Positions 8,596 through 20,539 of a DNA stretch of 64,000 nucleotides are shown here, in pieces; position 1 is the first letter of the stretch; each line of letters opens with the position of its first letter. This stretch comes from Pohlia nutans (lineage: Eukaryota > Streptophyta > Bryopsida > Bryales > Mniaceae), in the NCBI GenBank assembly GCA_022496805.1, contig CM040085.1, positions 44,421,811 through 44,485,810 on the forward strand, read 5' to 3'. A program made the translations under genes and the position numbers. The notes beneath the pieces were generated by a model. It searched no databases and had not been told where the DNA came from. It saw nothing but the letters and a program-made list of their open reading frames with translations.

Positions 8596-11526
8596 TCAAG
8601 CTTCAGATTCTTTCATTTTTAATGCTTGAATCATCTCTGAGGCATCATCCAACCTATTCCTGTGCTCGTAAACGCGAGCCATAGTCAGATAAAGAGTCTT
8701 CTCAGATATCACGGTCCGCTCCTCTTTCAGCTTCAGGAACAAAGCCTTCGCTGACTCAAGCTCTCCAAAATGTCCATACAGCTCCAACATTTTCACGTGA
8801 ACATCCTCCCTAAACACCAGCCCTGCCTCCTGAAGCTCCCTGTAAACACCCTCAGCTTCGCGTAACAAGTTCAAACCACCAAAAGCCGTTAACACCCGCA
8901 GCGCTGTATCAGAGTCTGGCAACAGTTTCCTTCGCTTCATTACCTCATACACCTTGATAGCAGATGACAACATCTTCCTGTCACCCGAAAAAGCCTTGAT
9001 CATGTTCTGATAGACTGCAATATCCTTCACCTCGCTGGCATTTTCTGCACGCCAGAACAGCTTGGCAGCTTCGTCTACTTTCCCAGCCAAAGCCATAACA
9101 TTAATAGCTGTATCACGAGAGACATGCCCTGGAATCTTCAGCTCCTCCAGAAGCCGCTTGGCATGGCCCAACAACCCGCCCTTTTCATATGCCACTATCA
9201 TAGAATGATACAGCACCCAATCCATGGGAAACCCTTGCACGCGCAGGCTCTGAAACAGAGTCGCGGCCCGGTCAAACTTCCCAATCTTGCAATAAAAGGC
9301 TATCAACTGACTGTAGGTCGCCGCATTCGGAGGGATTCCTCTCCTTTGCATTTGCTGCAGCACATTGGAAACCTTCTGCATATCGTAGCCGTTGCACCAC
9401 ATCTTGAGGATGGTGTTGTACGTCACAATGTTGGGCAAGTAGCCTTTGCTGTGCATGAAACGGTAGAATCGCAACGCACCTTCTGCATGCCGTGCCTCTG
9501 CAAAGACGTTGATCAAAGTGTTGAAGGTGACCACACTGGGCACCGTATTTGTGTCCTTCATCTTCCAGAACAGGAGCTCGGCTTCCTTGACCAGATCCAG
9601 CTTGCCATAGACGTTGATCATTATGTTGTAGGTGCAGAGATCTGGGGGGCAACCTCTCACACGCATGTCCAAGTACACGCCTCTTGCTTCCGTGTACATT
9701 TTATTCTCCGCATACGCATTCATCAGAGCCGTGTACGTGACCGTGTCCGGCTCCAACCCGGAGTCAGTCATCTCCATAATAATACCTTGAGCTTCTTTGT
9801 ACAGCTTTGCCTTGCCGAACAGGTTGATCATAGAGTTGTACACCACACGGTCAGGAGCAATACCTGTACGTCGTTCCCAACGGGTTACCCACACAACATA
9901 ATACTGTGAGTTCATCCCTTGAGCCCAACTGCTAATTCAAGAAAAATCAGGGTATCCATGATTCTCTGATTCTCTGACATCTTTCTTTGGAACAGACCCT
10001 CTCAAATATTGAGTTCAAGAATGAAGGGGTTGGTACTTAGCCAACTATTATAGGCAGATACCACCAAGTGTAGTTACCACCAACCACAGTGCAGATGTAC
10101 TGAAAAGAGTGGGAGGTCAACAATACTGTAGAATGTCTTGAAACACTACTCTAGAATGTTATGAACAAAAGACAATCCAAAACGACTTTTTGACAAGATT
10201 GACATCAAATGGAACAACACAGAAGACAGTTTTAAACGAAGATTTGACATGATTTGGAAAATTAGGGTTATAGAACAACACAGTAGACAGTGCTAGACGA
10301 AATTTGACAAGGTTGACATCAATTAGGGTGTTGGTCCCAACCTGCTTCCTTCATCTTGACGAACAAGGACACAGCTTTCGGGAAGTTCTTGAGCTTTCCA
10401 GCGAGCTCAATCACGGTACTATAGATCACAAGGTCAGGCTTCACGCCCTTCTCCTCCATGCGCTGCAGCCACATCACGGCAGAATCAAACTTGCCCGCTT
10501 TGCCGAAGGAGCTGATGAGAGAAGAGTAAGTGTATTTATCCGGCACCACCCCTTTTTCCGCCATCTCGCTCACCAGGCCCTCCCCTAACGTCCATTTCCT
10601 CGCCTTGAGCACGTTGCGGATGACAATGTTGTACCCAAAAGGCGAAGGCGCATAGCCGCCTTCTTCCAGCATCCAGTCGTGGAGGGCGAGCGAGCGTTGC
10701 CAGTCGCGTTCCAGCTTCAACAGGCTCATCATCAGTCGCTGGGACAGCTTCCCCTTCCACGAGGCCATTAGGGTTTTCATTTCCTCTTCACTGCTGCATT
10801 CCTTCAATGCGTCTACAATCGCTTCTAAATCCACACTCCTGTCCATGTGCTTCATGAGGTTTACACGCCCCTCTACTCCGTCCAGAAACAAATTCCCTCG
10901 GTATCCCCCCTTCTTCTCCTTCTTTGACGTGGTCTGCAGTCACATTTGCCAATTCAAGGGTTCTAGGGTTTTAGGTCGGGATGCCTGTGCTGAAGTTCTA
11001 CTAAACCAATCCCTAAACTCGTAGTAGAAGTGCATGTGCAGTAATTAATGGAACAGAAAAATGAGCGAATTGACAACAGAGTATTCTCCCCAAACACTAC
11101 ACCTAAACAATCGATTGAGAGTTGATTTTAGGTCAAAACTTTAAGCCTTCATAACTTTTGTGAAAAATATTCAAATCATACATTCTTTAGTGCGTTGAAA
11201 CCTTCATTCATCTGCTAATAAGAACATGTAAATATTTCATCAATTTAGTAACTCACCGCCAGGCTGGACTCGGTGTCGGGAGACTCTGCGAAGGACATGA
11301 CCATCCTCGAGCTCGGAAAAGTTCGCCGGAGCGCAAAAGGCTGACTCGACAACGGTGGCACCCTCAATGAGAGCAAGCTCGTGGAGGACCATGGTGATCC
11401 CTTGGCGCAACGCAAGCGTGGATTGCATGATTCCGTAATCATGTTTCGCTGGAATTCACACCCAATTGGACGCAATCCTCCCACCGCAGAACAGCCGCTG
11501 CTGCAGAAGAACGCAAAGCATAGCAC
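8596..11526 (-). CDS. P-class pentatricopeptide repeat protein, three exons
   Basis: Spliced model: exons 11526-11257, 10933-10342 and 9863-8596 (2130 nt, 709 residues). Exon 1 starts at ATG 11526 and encodes a Ser/Arg/Leu-rich, acid-poor leader typical of an organelle transit peptide. Donor GTGAGT (11256) and acceptor CTGCAG (10934) join it in frame; the second intron (GTTGGG to ACAG, 10341-9864) rejoins a motif as KMKEA-GIAPDRVVYNSM, which supports the junction. About 14 tandem 35-residue PPR motifs run from about residue 186 to near the C-terminus; no E/DYW domain follows. Such proteins bind organelle RNA and aid splicing or processing. From memory the motif series resembles Arabidopsis At5g39980 (PDM3/EMB3140, plastid intron splicing); that assignment is inference. 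Its 5' region is the left arm of an inverted duplication. Confidence 0.88.
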
Positions 11527-12010
11527 AAAGATGAGTTTTCAATGTTGAAAACCGTTACACCTTCAATGGAGGTGGATAACAACTTTCAACATTGAAAGAA
11601 GCATTGAAGCATGTGAGTGCACCACATGACCAGTAATTTGAAGAAAAAATGGATGAAGATGCCAGATTGTTCCAATTTTTGAAAATAAATTGGATGAAAT
11701 CGCCAGTTTTTAGCTACACCATTTTATTTTATGTCGCCACGATCGATCGCATAATCACAGAACACCAAAACCTCACCACTTAAACCCTAATTTGGTCGAA
11801 TCGAAACCAAAACTGTGAGACCGAAAATTGCAAAAAAACCAGAAATTTCGTTACGAGGATTGATAGTCATACATTTAGCACTCCGATTGCTGACAGGCGC
11901 CTCCTGAATCTGTGCCACCAGCATGCTCCCGATCTGGCAAGCGTCCTACAAAATGCCCCTGCAGTCTGGTCTCCACGATAGTCCACAACATCGATTATGC
12001 CCACACATTT
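11517..12010 (-). repeat. Inverted duplication, left arm (TMEM18 gene absent)
   Basis: The reverse complement of this arm matches 14192-14468 (upstream region of TMEM18) joined directly to 16325-16527 (downstream region). The about 1.86 kb holding the whole TMEM18 transcription unit is absent. At the joint (about 11735-11739) both flanks share GTGG. Read on the minus strand, the arm places the TMEM18-type upstream sequence 5' of the PPR start codon; the PPR ATG aligns with AGG in the other arm, at the edge of the homology. Confidence 0.85.
11782..11790 (+). promoter_or_regulatory. Telo-box in the presumed PPR promoter
   Basis: AAACCCTAA, a known plant promoter element, lies about 260 bp upstream of the PPR ATG and is conserved at the same place in the other arm (14414-14422). 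Function here is inferred. Confidence 0.45.
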
Positions 12011-12078
12011 CGGTTTAGATTATGGTGAAGTTTTTAAATCTAAACGATTACCATAATCTAAGTATTGTAGTTACCACC

Positions 12079-12890
12079 TCTCCTCTTTAACGCTTTTGGT
12101 ACTGTAGCTGGGTTCACTGGTTTTCACTGGGTTTTTCCACTACTATTGATACTGCCAGAAATAGAATGGATTCAATTAGAAAGTAACTGTATAATTGTAT
12201 TCTCAGCTGGAGTGCAAACATTTTGCCAAAATTAGAGAATCATCCAATGGTGGGATTGAAAGACCATAGTATGTCTTTGAACCATATAATGCACACTCAA
12301 AAATGAGATTTTGGAGGGTGTGTGACTTCAAAGTTAAATAGAATTTGGGTTAAATTTTCTAAAATGAAAGTAAAGATGTTCAGCAATGACCTATGTCAAC
12401 ACCTCTCCGTTGCAATCTTTCATGTTAAGAACGGACTCACACATAATTATTGTGAATTTTATAAGTGAGAGTGACTTATCCATGTACGGTTTAGGACAAA
12501 AATTTATACATTAAAATATGAAAGGAGTTGGCACATGGATCAAGATCAGAATACATACACTAATGGAACATGAACAAGAGAACACAATCCAAAAAAGAAA
12601 GAAAAAGATAACAAACTTCCAAACACAAGAAATACCACATAGTACATGTGTTGTATTTGTAAGTATTTATTGTATTTTCAAGTATTTATAGTATTTTCGC
12701 GTTTTGTTCATAGGTATTTTGATAGTTGCACATCTCCAAATTGAAATTTTCTTTTTCTAAAAGATGTATATTATAACGCTCATCATCTGAACTTCACGAT
12801 TCAAAATCCAATTCTTCACGGATTTTCCGTTATTTGCGTTTTTGACACATCAGGGACCACAATGTGGTGACTTAAGCACTAAAGGGTTAA
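12079..12890 (-). mobile_element. TTAA element F1 (about 810 bp)
   Basis: Aligns end to end, in reverse, with F2 (59898-60690) at what looks like well over 90% identity. The right terminus is CACTAAAGGGTTAA (TTAA 12887-12890). The left terminus is degraded: CTCTTTAACGC where F2 has CCCTTTAACGC. It lies in the spacer between the two arms of the inverted duplication. Confidence 0.8.
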
Positions 12891-14191
12891 CACTATTGAT
12901 TTAAAGAAGAAATGAAAACCTTAAAATAGATTTGCAAATTTAGTATATGCCAAATCTTCTATTTTAAAAAATAAAATAAAACAAATCTTCAACATGGATG
13001 TGCCGATGTGCCCACCTACTTCATCCACAGTATTAGAGGGATAAACGGAAATAGAGCTAGTGACCCTAAACGCGACCTTCGAAAGACTCCATTGTTGTTG
13101 GCACTTCTCTTCATTGTCTTTTGTTTCTCACTCCTTACAAACTTAGCAATCATGTTTTTGCAATGTTTTACGTATGTTGTTTAGATGAACAAGGGTGATT
13201 ACGTTTGACATACGTTTTCATATGTTTATCGTAAAAAAAACGTACAAAGAACATATTACAAACATGTAAAATTTATTATGATGTGCTTTTCATGTTTGTA
13301 AGGAAATCATTGTGTTTAACAAGTCATGTTTGTGCAATGTTTAACAAGTCAATGTTTTTGCAATGTTTTTGCATGTTTTAACAATGTTTAACAAGTCATG
13401 TTTAACCCTATATTTTACATATAGTAGTCTTGTCTCTCCTTAAAATAATGTTTGGAAAACAAGAAAAATGTCATATTATCAAAGTGTCATGTATTCAACA
13501 ACATTGCAAAAGGCCTCAAATGTTGCATAGGCATGTGACTATATAATAATTGATTGGTTGATTTTATGAATTTCAATGAACATTATTATAGTTGACACAA
13601 TTCTAAATAGATTTTGACAAAATGCTTCAACAAAAATTTCTTAATCCTTGAAGGTCTAAAGAGCTTGCTCTGACCGATTTTATACATCAGTATTTTGATG
13701 TATTTAGAATGGTTCCTCACTTTCAATGATTTACAATTAAAAGTGAAGCTGAAATTTATGCCACCATGGTTCGAATGAGCTACTGGGGCCCAATTTGGAG
13801 CTTCTTACTACAACAAATGACAAATATACGTCACTGTATCTACTATCCCTAATGGACCTCTAAGGTTCAAATACATAACACTCTTGAATTGCCTTGACTT
13901 TGTTCATTTTCTACAAGAACATTTTGAATTCAAAGTTTACAATGCTACTGTGGAAAAATGATGCTTCTACAATACTAGTAGCATTGTAGAAAAAAGACCA
14001 AACCAAGATTGCTCAAGAATGTCATGTATTGTTATGTATTTGACACTTAAAATAAATAAATAAATAAACAGAAATTAATTAATTTTTGCCTTACCATTCA
14101 AGGTATCGGTACTCCACTCTAATTAAAATTAGAGTGTGTAGTCCTATTATCGGGGGAGTTTGAACTAGAAAATTTGGTCGCGCGGTCACGC
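12891..14191. other. Spacer of the inverted duplication
   Basis: AT-rich, no gene seen. It includes a short tandem region at 13300-13402 (units like TTTAACAAGTCATGTTT), an (AAAT)n tract at 14048-14068 and a short inverted repeat at 14115-14133. Confidence 0.5.
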
Positions 14192-14413
14192 CCGAAATGT
14201 ATCGACATAATCGAGGTTGTGGACTGTCGTGGAGACCAGACTGCAGGAGCATTTTGTAGGACGCTTGCCAGATCGGGAGCATGCTGGTGGCACAGATTCA
14301 GGAGGCGCCTGTCAACAATCGGAGTGCTAAATGTATGACTATCAATCCTCGTAACGAAATTTCTGGTTTTTTTTGCAATTTCCGGTCACAGTTTTGGTTT
14401 CGATTCGACCAAA

Positions 14414-14422
14414 TTAGGGTTT
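14414..14422 (-). promoter_or_regulatory. Telo-box upstream of TMEM18
   Basis: TTAGGGTTT (complement AAACCCTAA) about 190 bp before the TMEM18 ATG, conserved in both arms. A further TTAGGGTTTTG lies in the leader at about 14571. Confidence 0.45.
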
Positions 14423-14603
14423 AAGTGGTGAGGTTTTGGTGTTCTGTGATTATGCGATCGATCGTGGCACGGCAGGAACCTTAATGCGTGAGAGAGCATG
14501 TCGGCACAAGCGTTGTCACTTCCGGTTTAGTTTTTGCGGAATTTTTTCCTATTAGGGCTTTGCGAACGAGTTTAGGGTTTTGTGAGGAGTCCGTGTTCTC
14601 AGC

Positions 14604-15110
14604 ATGGATCTAGGTTCGGCAGCGTCCGCGCACATGGAGCAGATGGCGTCCATCGTGGAAGGCGTGTCTGAGTCCCTTCGAAAACAGTTTGTGGAGTTCA
14701 AGCAGCAAGGAGGACTGTTGGATCCCATTCTGGCCTTCGTGCACGCCGTGGACTGGACGGAGCCCTGGCTCATCGCCTTGATCGCCTTTCATGTGCTACT
14801 CGTCATCCTGGTGATTTTGACCAGGAAATCGGGCAACACGCAAGCCGTGTTGTTCTTCGGATGCCTCGTGTCGGTGTACTGCGCGGAACGGCTGAACACG
14901 TTGCTGCTCCGGAATTGGAGTAGCTTTGCGGGGCAACCCTATTTTGACTCGCACGGCGTTTTCATATCGACCGTGTGGTCCGGGCCCTTGTTGTTGATTT
15001 CGACTCTGATTCTGGTGAACAGCATGGTGACGCTCACGCAGATGATGGTCAAGTGGAAGCGAGCGGAACTCCAGCACAAAGCCCGCGTGGGCCGTGAGAA
15101 GAAAGAATGA
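14604..15110 (+). CDS. TMEM18: Transmembrane protein 18
   Basis: A single open frame of 168 residues, close to the usual TMEM18 size (about 140-165), with no sign of an intron. Three membrane segments are visible at about residues 53-73, 79-98 and 118-142. They follow the family signature: an acidic/aromatic DWTEPWL before TM1, CAERLN after TM2 and QPYFDSHGVF before TM3. The tail is strongly basic (WKRAELQHKARVGREKK). TMEM18 proteins are nuclear-envelope membrane proteins with a DNA-binding basic tail reported in animals; the plant role is little known. The first ATG fits the family and follows a pyrimidine-rich leader. No neighbour suggests an operon-like partner. The gene lies inside one arm of an inverted duplication and is missing from the other. 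Confidence 0.92.
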   Translation: MDLGSAASAHMEQMASIVEGVSESLRKQFVEFKQQGGLLDPILAFVHAVDWTEPWLIALIAFHVLLVILVILTRKSGNTQAVLFFGCLVSVYCAERLNTLLLRNWSSFAGQPYFDSHGVFISTVWSGPLLLISTLILVNSMVTLTQMMVKWKRAELQHKARVGREKKE

Positions 15111-15125
15111 GTTGAGAATTAGGTC

Positions 15126-15470
15126 AGAGGGGCCCCTGGGGAGTATGAAATTGTGATTTGATTTACTGCAAGCTGAATCTGTTTGAGCTCTTGAAGGAAA
15201 TCGTCAATGGAACTATCTTGGCGGTCAAACGAGGTACATGTGTTTGGCTCCATTTGGAATTTGAGACTCGTTGCATCTTTGATCAAGAGAGTCTTGTCAG
15301 GATAGTTGTTGATCAGGGAGGCACCCCGGGAGTATGAAATTGCGATCTCATTTGAATCTATTTAGGCTCTTGCCGTTGACGGAAATCTTCATTGGTACTA
15401 TCTTGGCGGTCAAGACGAGGTACCTGTATTTGACTCCATTTTGAATTTGAGACTAGTTGCATCTTTGGGA
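15126..15470 (+). repeat. Tandem duplication in the TMEM18 3' region
   Basis: Two diverged direct units, about 15126-15285 and 15319-15470. Both read GAGTATGAAATTG, then ACTATCTTGGCGGTCAA, then TTGAATTTGAGACT and GTTGCATCTTTG. They lie just after the stop codon, so they are probably transcribed. Confidence 0.75.
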
Positions 15471-16527
15471 GTGATCTCATCTCCCTGTGTTTTTTTTTCT
15501 CAACATTTTCTTCTGTTCGGCGTCGCTCAGTCTCTCTATGGTAATTTTCGTCGTGGGGGGAAGTCATAGTGGATTTCAGTGAACTTGTTGAATTAGGAGG
15601 TTTCAGAGTGAGAGCTTTTTAGTTCCGAAAGCAGAGACAATTCTGTTCCTAGACATTCGGAGGAGCAAGTATTTTGGGGACAAGATTTTGGGTTCAGAAG
15701 TGCCCAGGCCAAATTTGGAAAGGAATGGTGAAATCCCTAGTTCGAATTGCTAACTTTGACACGCCTATTCTAAATTTCATCCCTTTTCTCTTGGCACAAA
15801 TAATGGAAGGTTAGGCGGCAAGTTCTAGTGCATTCTTCATACAAAATTCTGTGCCTCCTGTTCATTGTCTCTAACGCTCGATGGATTGGATTTCAAATAG
15901 TTTGTTGAATGTGCAAACTGGAGAACTCTGAGGAGGTCATGACTCCCATTCATGAGATGAGGGAATGGGGAAGTGCACAACCATGGTTCCCCCTGTTGTA
16001 AACTCTAGCAGGGTTGATGAGCAATGGTCTTTGCAAAGAACTAATTCCTGAGGAATTTTCGTTTTAAATCGCTGGTATAGATTTCTGTTTCCGGTACTTT
16101 CAGAGCGTTGGCTTGTGGAGGTTTATGGTAAATGAGCTTGGGACTTCTGTATTAGCGCCCTGATTGGAATTTACTGTTCAGATGACTGTAAATATAGTTA
16201 TGATATTTAGTAATTCGCAGATTCTGTTGTAGTAAGTTTGAGAATAGTCATTTCTATTGTTGGAGGTTCTCATCATTGTCATGTGCATGGATTTTTTTTG
16301 GTTTCTGGAGAAATGCTAAAGTGGAGACATAAAATAAAATGGTGTAGCTAAAAACTGGCGATTTCATCCAATTTATTTTCAAAAATTGGAACAATCTGGC
16401 ATCTCATCCATTTTTTCTTCAAATTACGGTGCAATCATATGCTTCAATGCTTCTTTCAATGTTGAAAGTTATCATCCACCTCCATTGAAGGTGTAACGGT
16501 TTTCAACATTGAGTTGTGCTAGGCTTG

Positions 16528-16925
16528 GAGACTCATTTTTTGCTTCCAATTGTGGAGGTCCATCTTTTTCTAGATGGAATTTTGAAGTCGCCATTCTCTT
16601 ATTGGTCCTCCCCTCAATGTTGAACATTTTGTGCACCTACGTTTGTTTGCAAACCTGCAAAGAAACACAACACCGCTGGCCTTAGGGCCCTCTTACCAGC
16701 ACTGAAGCTTCTTTCTATCCTCGGGCTGTCCAGTCTTGCACAGACAGGCTTCAAAAGCAAACTTGACTGTGGTCCATGCCCAAATATACTTTTTATTTAG
16801 ACAAGCAATTTGACTTTCATATTCAACATTCTGAGTGTGTTATTTTTTCAATGTGTAGCAAAATATCCTTGTGAAATTAGGAACAAATCTTGATTATTAG
16901 CCATATGCTGATATCTATACAATAC
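16528..16925. other. Intergenic, no gene recognised
   Basis: Sequence between the right arm and the foldback MITE. A GC-richer patch at 16620-16760 has no usable open frame. Confidence 0.45.
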
Positions 16926-16927
16926 TA

Positions 16928-17122
16928 AGGTAGCACCCAATTCTGATAATTTCTAGACATGGCATTCATTTTAGAACGCAAATCTAAGCACATCATAGAG
17001 CCTTTATTGTTTGTTGACCAAAATGATAAGTTATCTGTAGTCTACCTAGATTTACGTTCTAGAGTGACTACAGTGTTTAGAAATTATTGGAATTAGGTAC
17101 ACTGTCAAAATTGGGTGCTCCT
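16928..17122. mobile_element. Foldback MITE, family I, copy 1
   Basis: Long imperfect inverted repeats: AGGTAGCACCCAATTCTG at the left and AATTGGGTGCTCCT at the right, with AGAACGCAAATCTA and TAGATTTACGTTCT inside. A TA precedes the left end. It is homologous to the better-kept copy at 49890-50109. The right end is overrun by H2. Confidence 0.65.
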
Positions 17123-17709
17123 CCTCTAAAGGATCCGCGGGGGGTGGGGGGGGGGAGGCGGGGTTGGTGGTGTTGTACTTAGCTCTTGTAACAAGTTCAA
17201 TTCTTCATTGGTGTGGGGTAATTTTGACAATCAACACCGTTGAAATTAAAAAAGACTTATATAGCTTTTGTATGAAAAAAGAATCAACAAAATTGCACAA
17301 TTTTTGAGAAAATGCTACCGTTGAGAAGATTGATGGAATTCGTTTGAGGTATTTTGTACATATGCTGAAATTTGATTTTTCAAAAGTGCTCCAAAAATTT
17401 TCAAAATTTTGTTAATCGTAGAGATCATCATTCTAAACATGTGAAAAAATTTCACGTAATTTGGAGGTGTAAGGAGGAAGTTATGAGGGTCTGAAGTGAC
17501 GCTTAGATAGCCTCCTTGCAACTCAAAAGAATCACCAAAAATCGCACACTTCATGAATTTCCCATCAAGAAGTGCCTATAGATTCAGCTCTAAAATTGAG
17601 CCAAGGTCTCCTTGTTGCTCATTCTACAATTCAAAGCCCAAGAACTCGAATTTCCTCACTTTCTAGTTCCAGAAATCGCATGGGGGATTCACGGTCTTTT
17701 AGGGGTCAA
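17119..17709 (-). mobile_element. TTAA element H2 (about 590 bp)
   Basis: Reverse-oriented relative of H1. The right terminus GGTCTTTTAGGGGTCAA is TTAA with one change; the left terminus CCTCTAAAGGATCCG is degraded. Several internal blocks match H1, for example CAACACCGTTGAAATT against AATTTCAACGGTGCC. Confidence 0.7.
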
Positions 17710-19116
17710 TATGAATCACTTACCAATTTTTCCATTCAATTACCTTCATAAATCAATAGAGGTATAGTGTGCCCTTTGTAGGTGCCATAACTGTAATGAT
17801 TTAGCATGTACAAAATCTCATGTGGTATTGGATGTATAATTATTTTTTAGGTGTTATTTATGTCTAGCTTCAACTAAGAACTTTTTTCCCAACCATAAAC
17901 GAGAAATAAAGATTAGGGTTAGGAAGGACATTTAAAGATAAAGATATCTCTCCTCACCCTTGAGCTTCCTTATATACAGTATGGATTACAATCCCTTGTG
18001 TCTGTCGTTATGGAATATCATCAATGTCAAAGTTTGAAACTCAATAGTTTTTGCTACATGAATCAAAATCACACGAGACTTTTTGTACACACCTTCTCTA
18101 CGAGGGTTTTTTTCAAGTACTAAGCATGCCTCCATGAATAGTCACCTAGATCCTAGGGGACCACTATAGAAAAACAAAAAAATCCCTTGCTATATAAATG
18201 TAAGTGCCAAAAATATCATAGTGAAAAATCATTCAAGAGGAGGCAAATAAAACAAACAAACAAACAAAACCGACCTCCCTTAACATACAGATGTTATATA
18301 TGTACATTTATGATGGACCTTGTTTTCAAAGCAACTCCTAGATATGAATCCAAAAGTGACAATTACATTTGGACCCAAAAACAACACTAAAACATAAATA
18401 TTAATTGCAGAAGATGTACACAATTAGAACATGAGAGCCTAAGGTCAATCTTAGGTATACCTATAAGCAATACGTTGCTATTTCATAACTTATTCATACG
18501 GTGTCCAAATTATACATGCTAAAATGTGTTGGAATCCTCTTTCACTAACCAATATGAGACCTGACAAACATGAATGATTTCTAATAATAGTAAATATGCT
18601 CAGTTGCTATTAGCGACGGCGATGAGTGCACATACCTTACGTGCCATAAATGTTGTAGCGACAATCATGATTATGATACCTCAAATCTCATGATACCGTG
18701 CGATGTGGACTTTCCTGGCCCTGGCCGCCCACTGCAGATTGAGACCACACGGTGGAAAGGAAATTGCAAACACCAACCACATACCTCATGCCATGAAGCT
18801 TGTCTTTTGACACAGAAATGATCAAGGCTTGTACGGGGCTAGGGGTCTGTACCTTACAAGTATACAAAACACCTGAGCTTTACCGTGAGCAAACAGATTC
18901 TTGACGTGTAGCAATTGCCCAGCACAATTTTGAATATCCTAGCTCCATGTACATTCAAAACCAAAAAGACTTATTTTTATTTTTATATAAGAGTTCTTAC
19001 ACCAAATTCCTGATTGGGTCTGATCCTCTTCCTAACATGATTTACAAAGCAAAAAACAGTGGTCCAAAATCAAAGATTCCTCAAAGATTCTTACAAAATC
19101 AAGCTTCCATGTCTTT
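17710..19116. other. Intergenic, no gene recognised
   Basis: AT-rich with short open frames only (67 codons at 18187, 63 at 18947). An (AAAC)n stretch lies at 18247-18269. No domain, RNA gene or element end is recognised. Confidence 0.5.
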
Positions 19117-19118
19117 TA

Positions 19119-19309
19119 CTCCCTCTGTCCCATATTAAGCTTCCACAACGCCTTATGAATATGTCCGGCATTAAGCTTCTATTTGCTTAAACTACTACTT
19201 CTATTGGCTGAGGATCCACACCGTTGTGCTCAGGGTCCACACCATTGGAATAGTTAAGTTGTCTATTTTTAGGGTACAAGAAGCCTAATATGGGACAAAG
19301 GAATGAGGA
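19119..19309. mobile_element. Stowaway-like MITE (about 190 bp)
   Basis: The left end CTCCCTCTGTCCCATATTA is almost the classical Stowaway terminus (CTCCCTCCGTCCC). The right end TAATATGGGACAAAGGA is its complement. TA flanks the element at 19117-19118 and about 19310-19311, as expected for Tc1/mariner-related MITEs. Confidence 0.8.
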
Positions 19310-20257
19310 TAAGCCACATGGCATGTTAATTTCTTTGCTACCCAATCCATATCATTAAGGCATTATAACATTCAATAGCATGCACTGGCTTGGCATTCAA
19401 TAGCCTTGGCTCTACAGTAGATGGTGTGGAATATTCCACACCCAATAGTACTTCATCAATAGCTAAGTGGACATGTGGAGGCTCAAGGTGATGAGCAGAG
19501 TGCATTAGTGCATAAAGGAAAGGCAGTGGGCATGAAGGCTACTGAATGTTATGATGAATACATGAACTATCCCCAACAGGCTTTGTATTCACGATGATCT
19601 TAGAGCTAGCATTAGGATTATTTTTATGACATGAAAATGATAAACTATGTAGCATTCAAGAAGGTCAGCTGCAATGAATGACCAGCACAATCCTGTTTCC
19701 GCTTCACCACAAACATACCCTGTGGCTGTCAATATTCCAGGCTCAGAAGCATTCTTCATTACACGTGCCAGAGAAGAGAAGACTGTAAGGAAGGCATGCA
19801 AACTTGATCACAACTTTGACAAAATTATTTGGTGCTTTCTCGGTGGGTTTGTCTTGTGCGCACTTGCACGAATATTTAAACCTCAAATCAAGTGAAGGGA
19901 AACCATGCATTGGGATGGACTCTACCTCACTACCGGTACACGCACTACCGGTACACGCAGATAACGTAAGGGGTTACGCTCACCTACGAAGGTGCTATGC
20001 TCTGTTATCATTTTGAGAGCAGTAGCTTGAGAATGGGTAACAGAGGAGAGTGCTCGAGTTGTGGCGAGTGTAACCCGACATAAAGCACTGGCTGCCTCCC
20101 AATTGAAGTGTACACAACAACGTTAACCTATTAACGCTGCACTGCATAGTTAAACTCGAGTAAGCCCGATAATGCGTTGTTACGTGCACACTTTATAACG
20201 GACTTAAAAACAACCAGTTCTTTATGTAATGTGTATATGAGAATGCAGTCTATTCTT
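19310..20257. other. Intergenic, no gene recognised
   Basis: Short open frames only. A 15-bp direct repeat CACTACCGGTACACG occurs twice at 19929-19957 (CACTACCGGTACACG, then immediately again). No promoter or gene structure is evident. Confidence 0.45.
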
Positions 20258-20350
20258 GCAAGGGGGGAGTAGTTTTGCACCAATGGACCTTTGATATTAC
20301 GAACAGACACGTCATTCACGTCGGCCTCGAAAGAAGACCGAAGTTTCTAT
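20258..20350 (+). mobile_element. SINE tail fragment
   Basis: Contains ACAGACACGTCATTCACG and GGCCTCGAAAGAAGACCG, the complement of the repeat at 31395-31510. It ends in TATTTAT, a plausible retroposon tail. Confidence 0.55.
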
Positions 20351-20539
20351 TTATGAGAATGCCCTTGTGGCCTTGGTTTTGGACTCTAAACAATGCAATG
20401 GTGACAAGAAATATTATGTGTAACATTAGGAGAGATATAGGGCCTCAAAAAGGTCCTCACTTTGGATCAGCTGAGTTCAGCTAGCGGGGATTAAAATAAT
20501 AGTTTTATTTTTTACAATTTTGTTTTTTTACAATTAAAA

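Larger units (their letters stand above)
14192..16527 (+). repeat. Inverted duplication, right arm (contains TMEM18)
   Basis: Outer parts 14192-14468 and 16325-16527 match the left arm (12010-11517) in reverse orientation. The central 1.86 kb, with the TMEM18 coding region and 3' UTR, has no counterpart there. Either the left arm lost the gene by deletion at GTGG microhomology, or the gene entered this arm later. Confidence 0.85.

Noticed and set aside
9124..9909. A 261-codon plus-strand frame opposite PPR exon 3
   Set aside because: Antisense shadow of an unmistakable PPR exon; no independent support.
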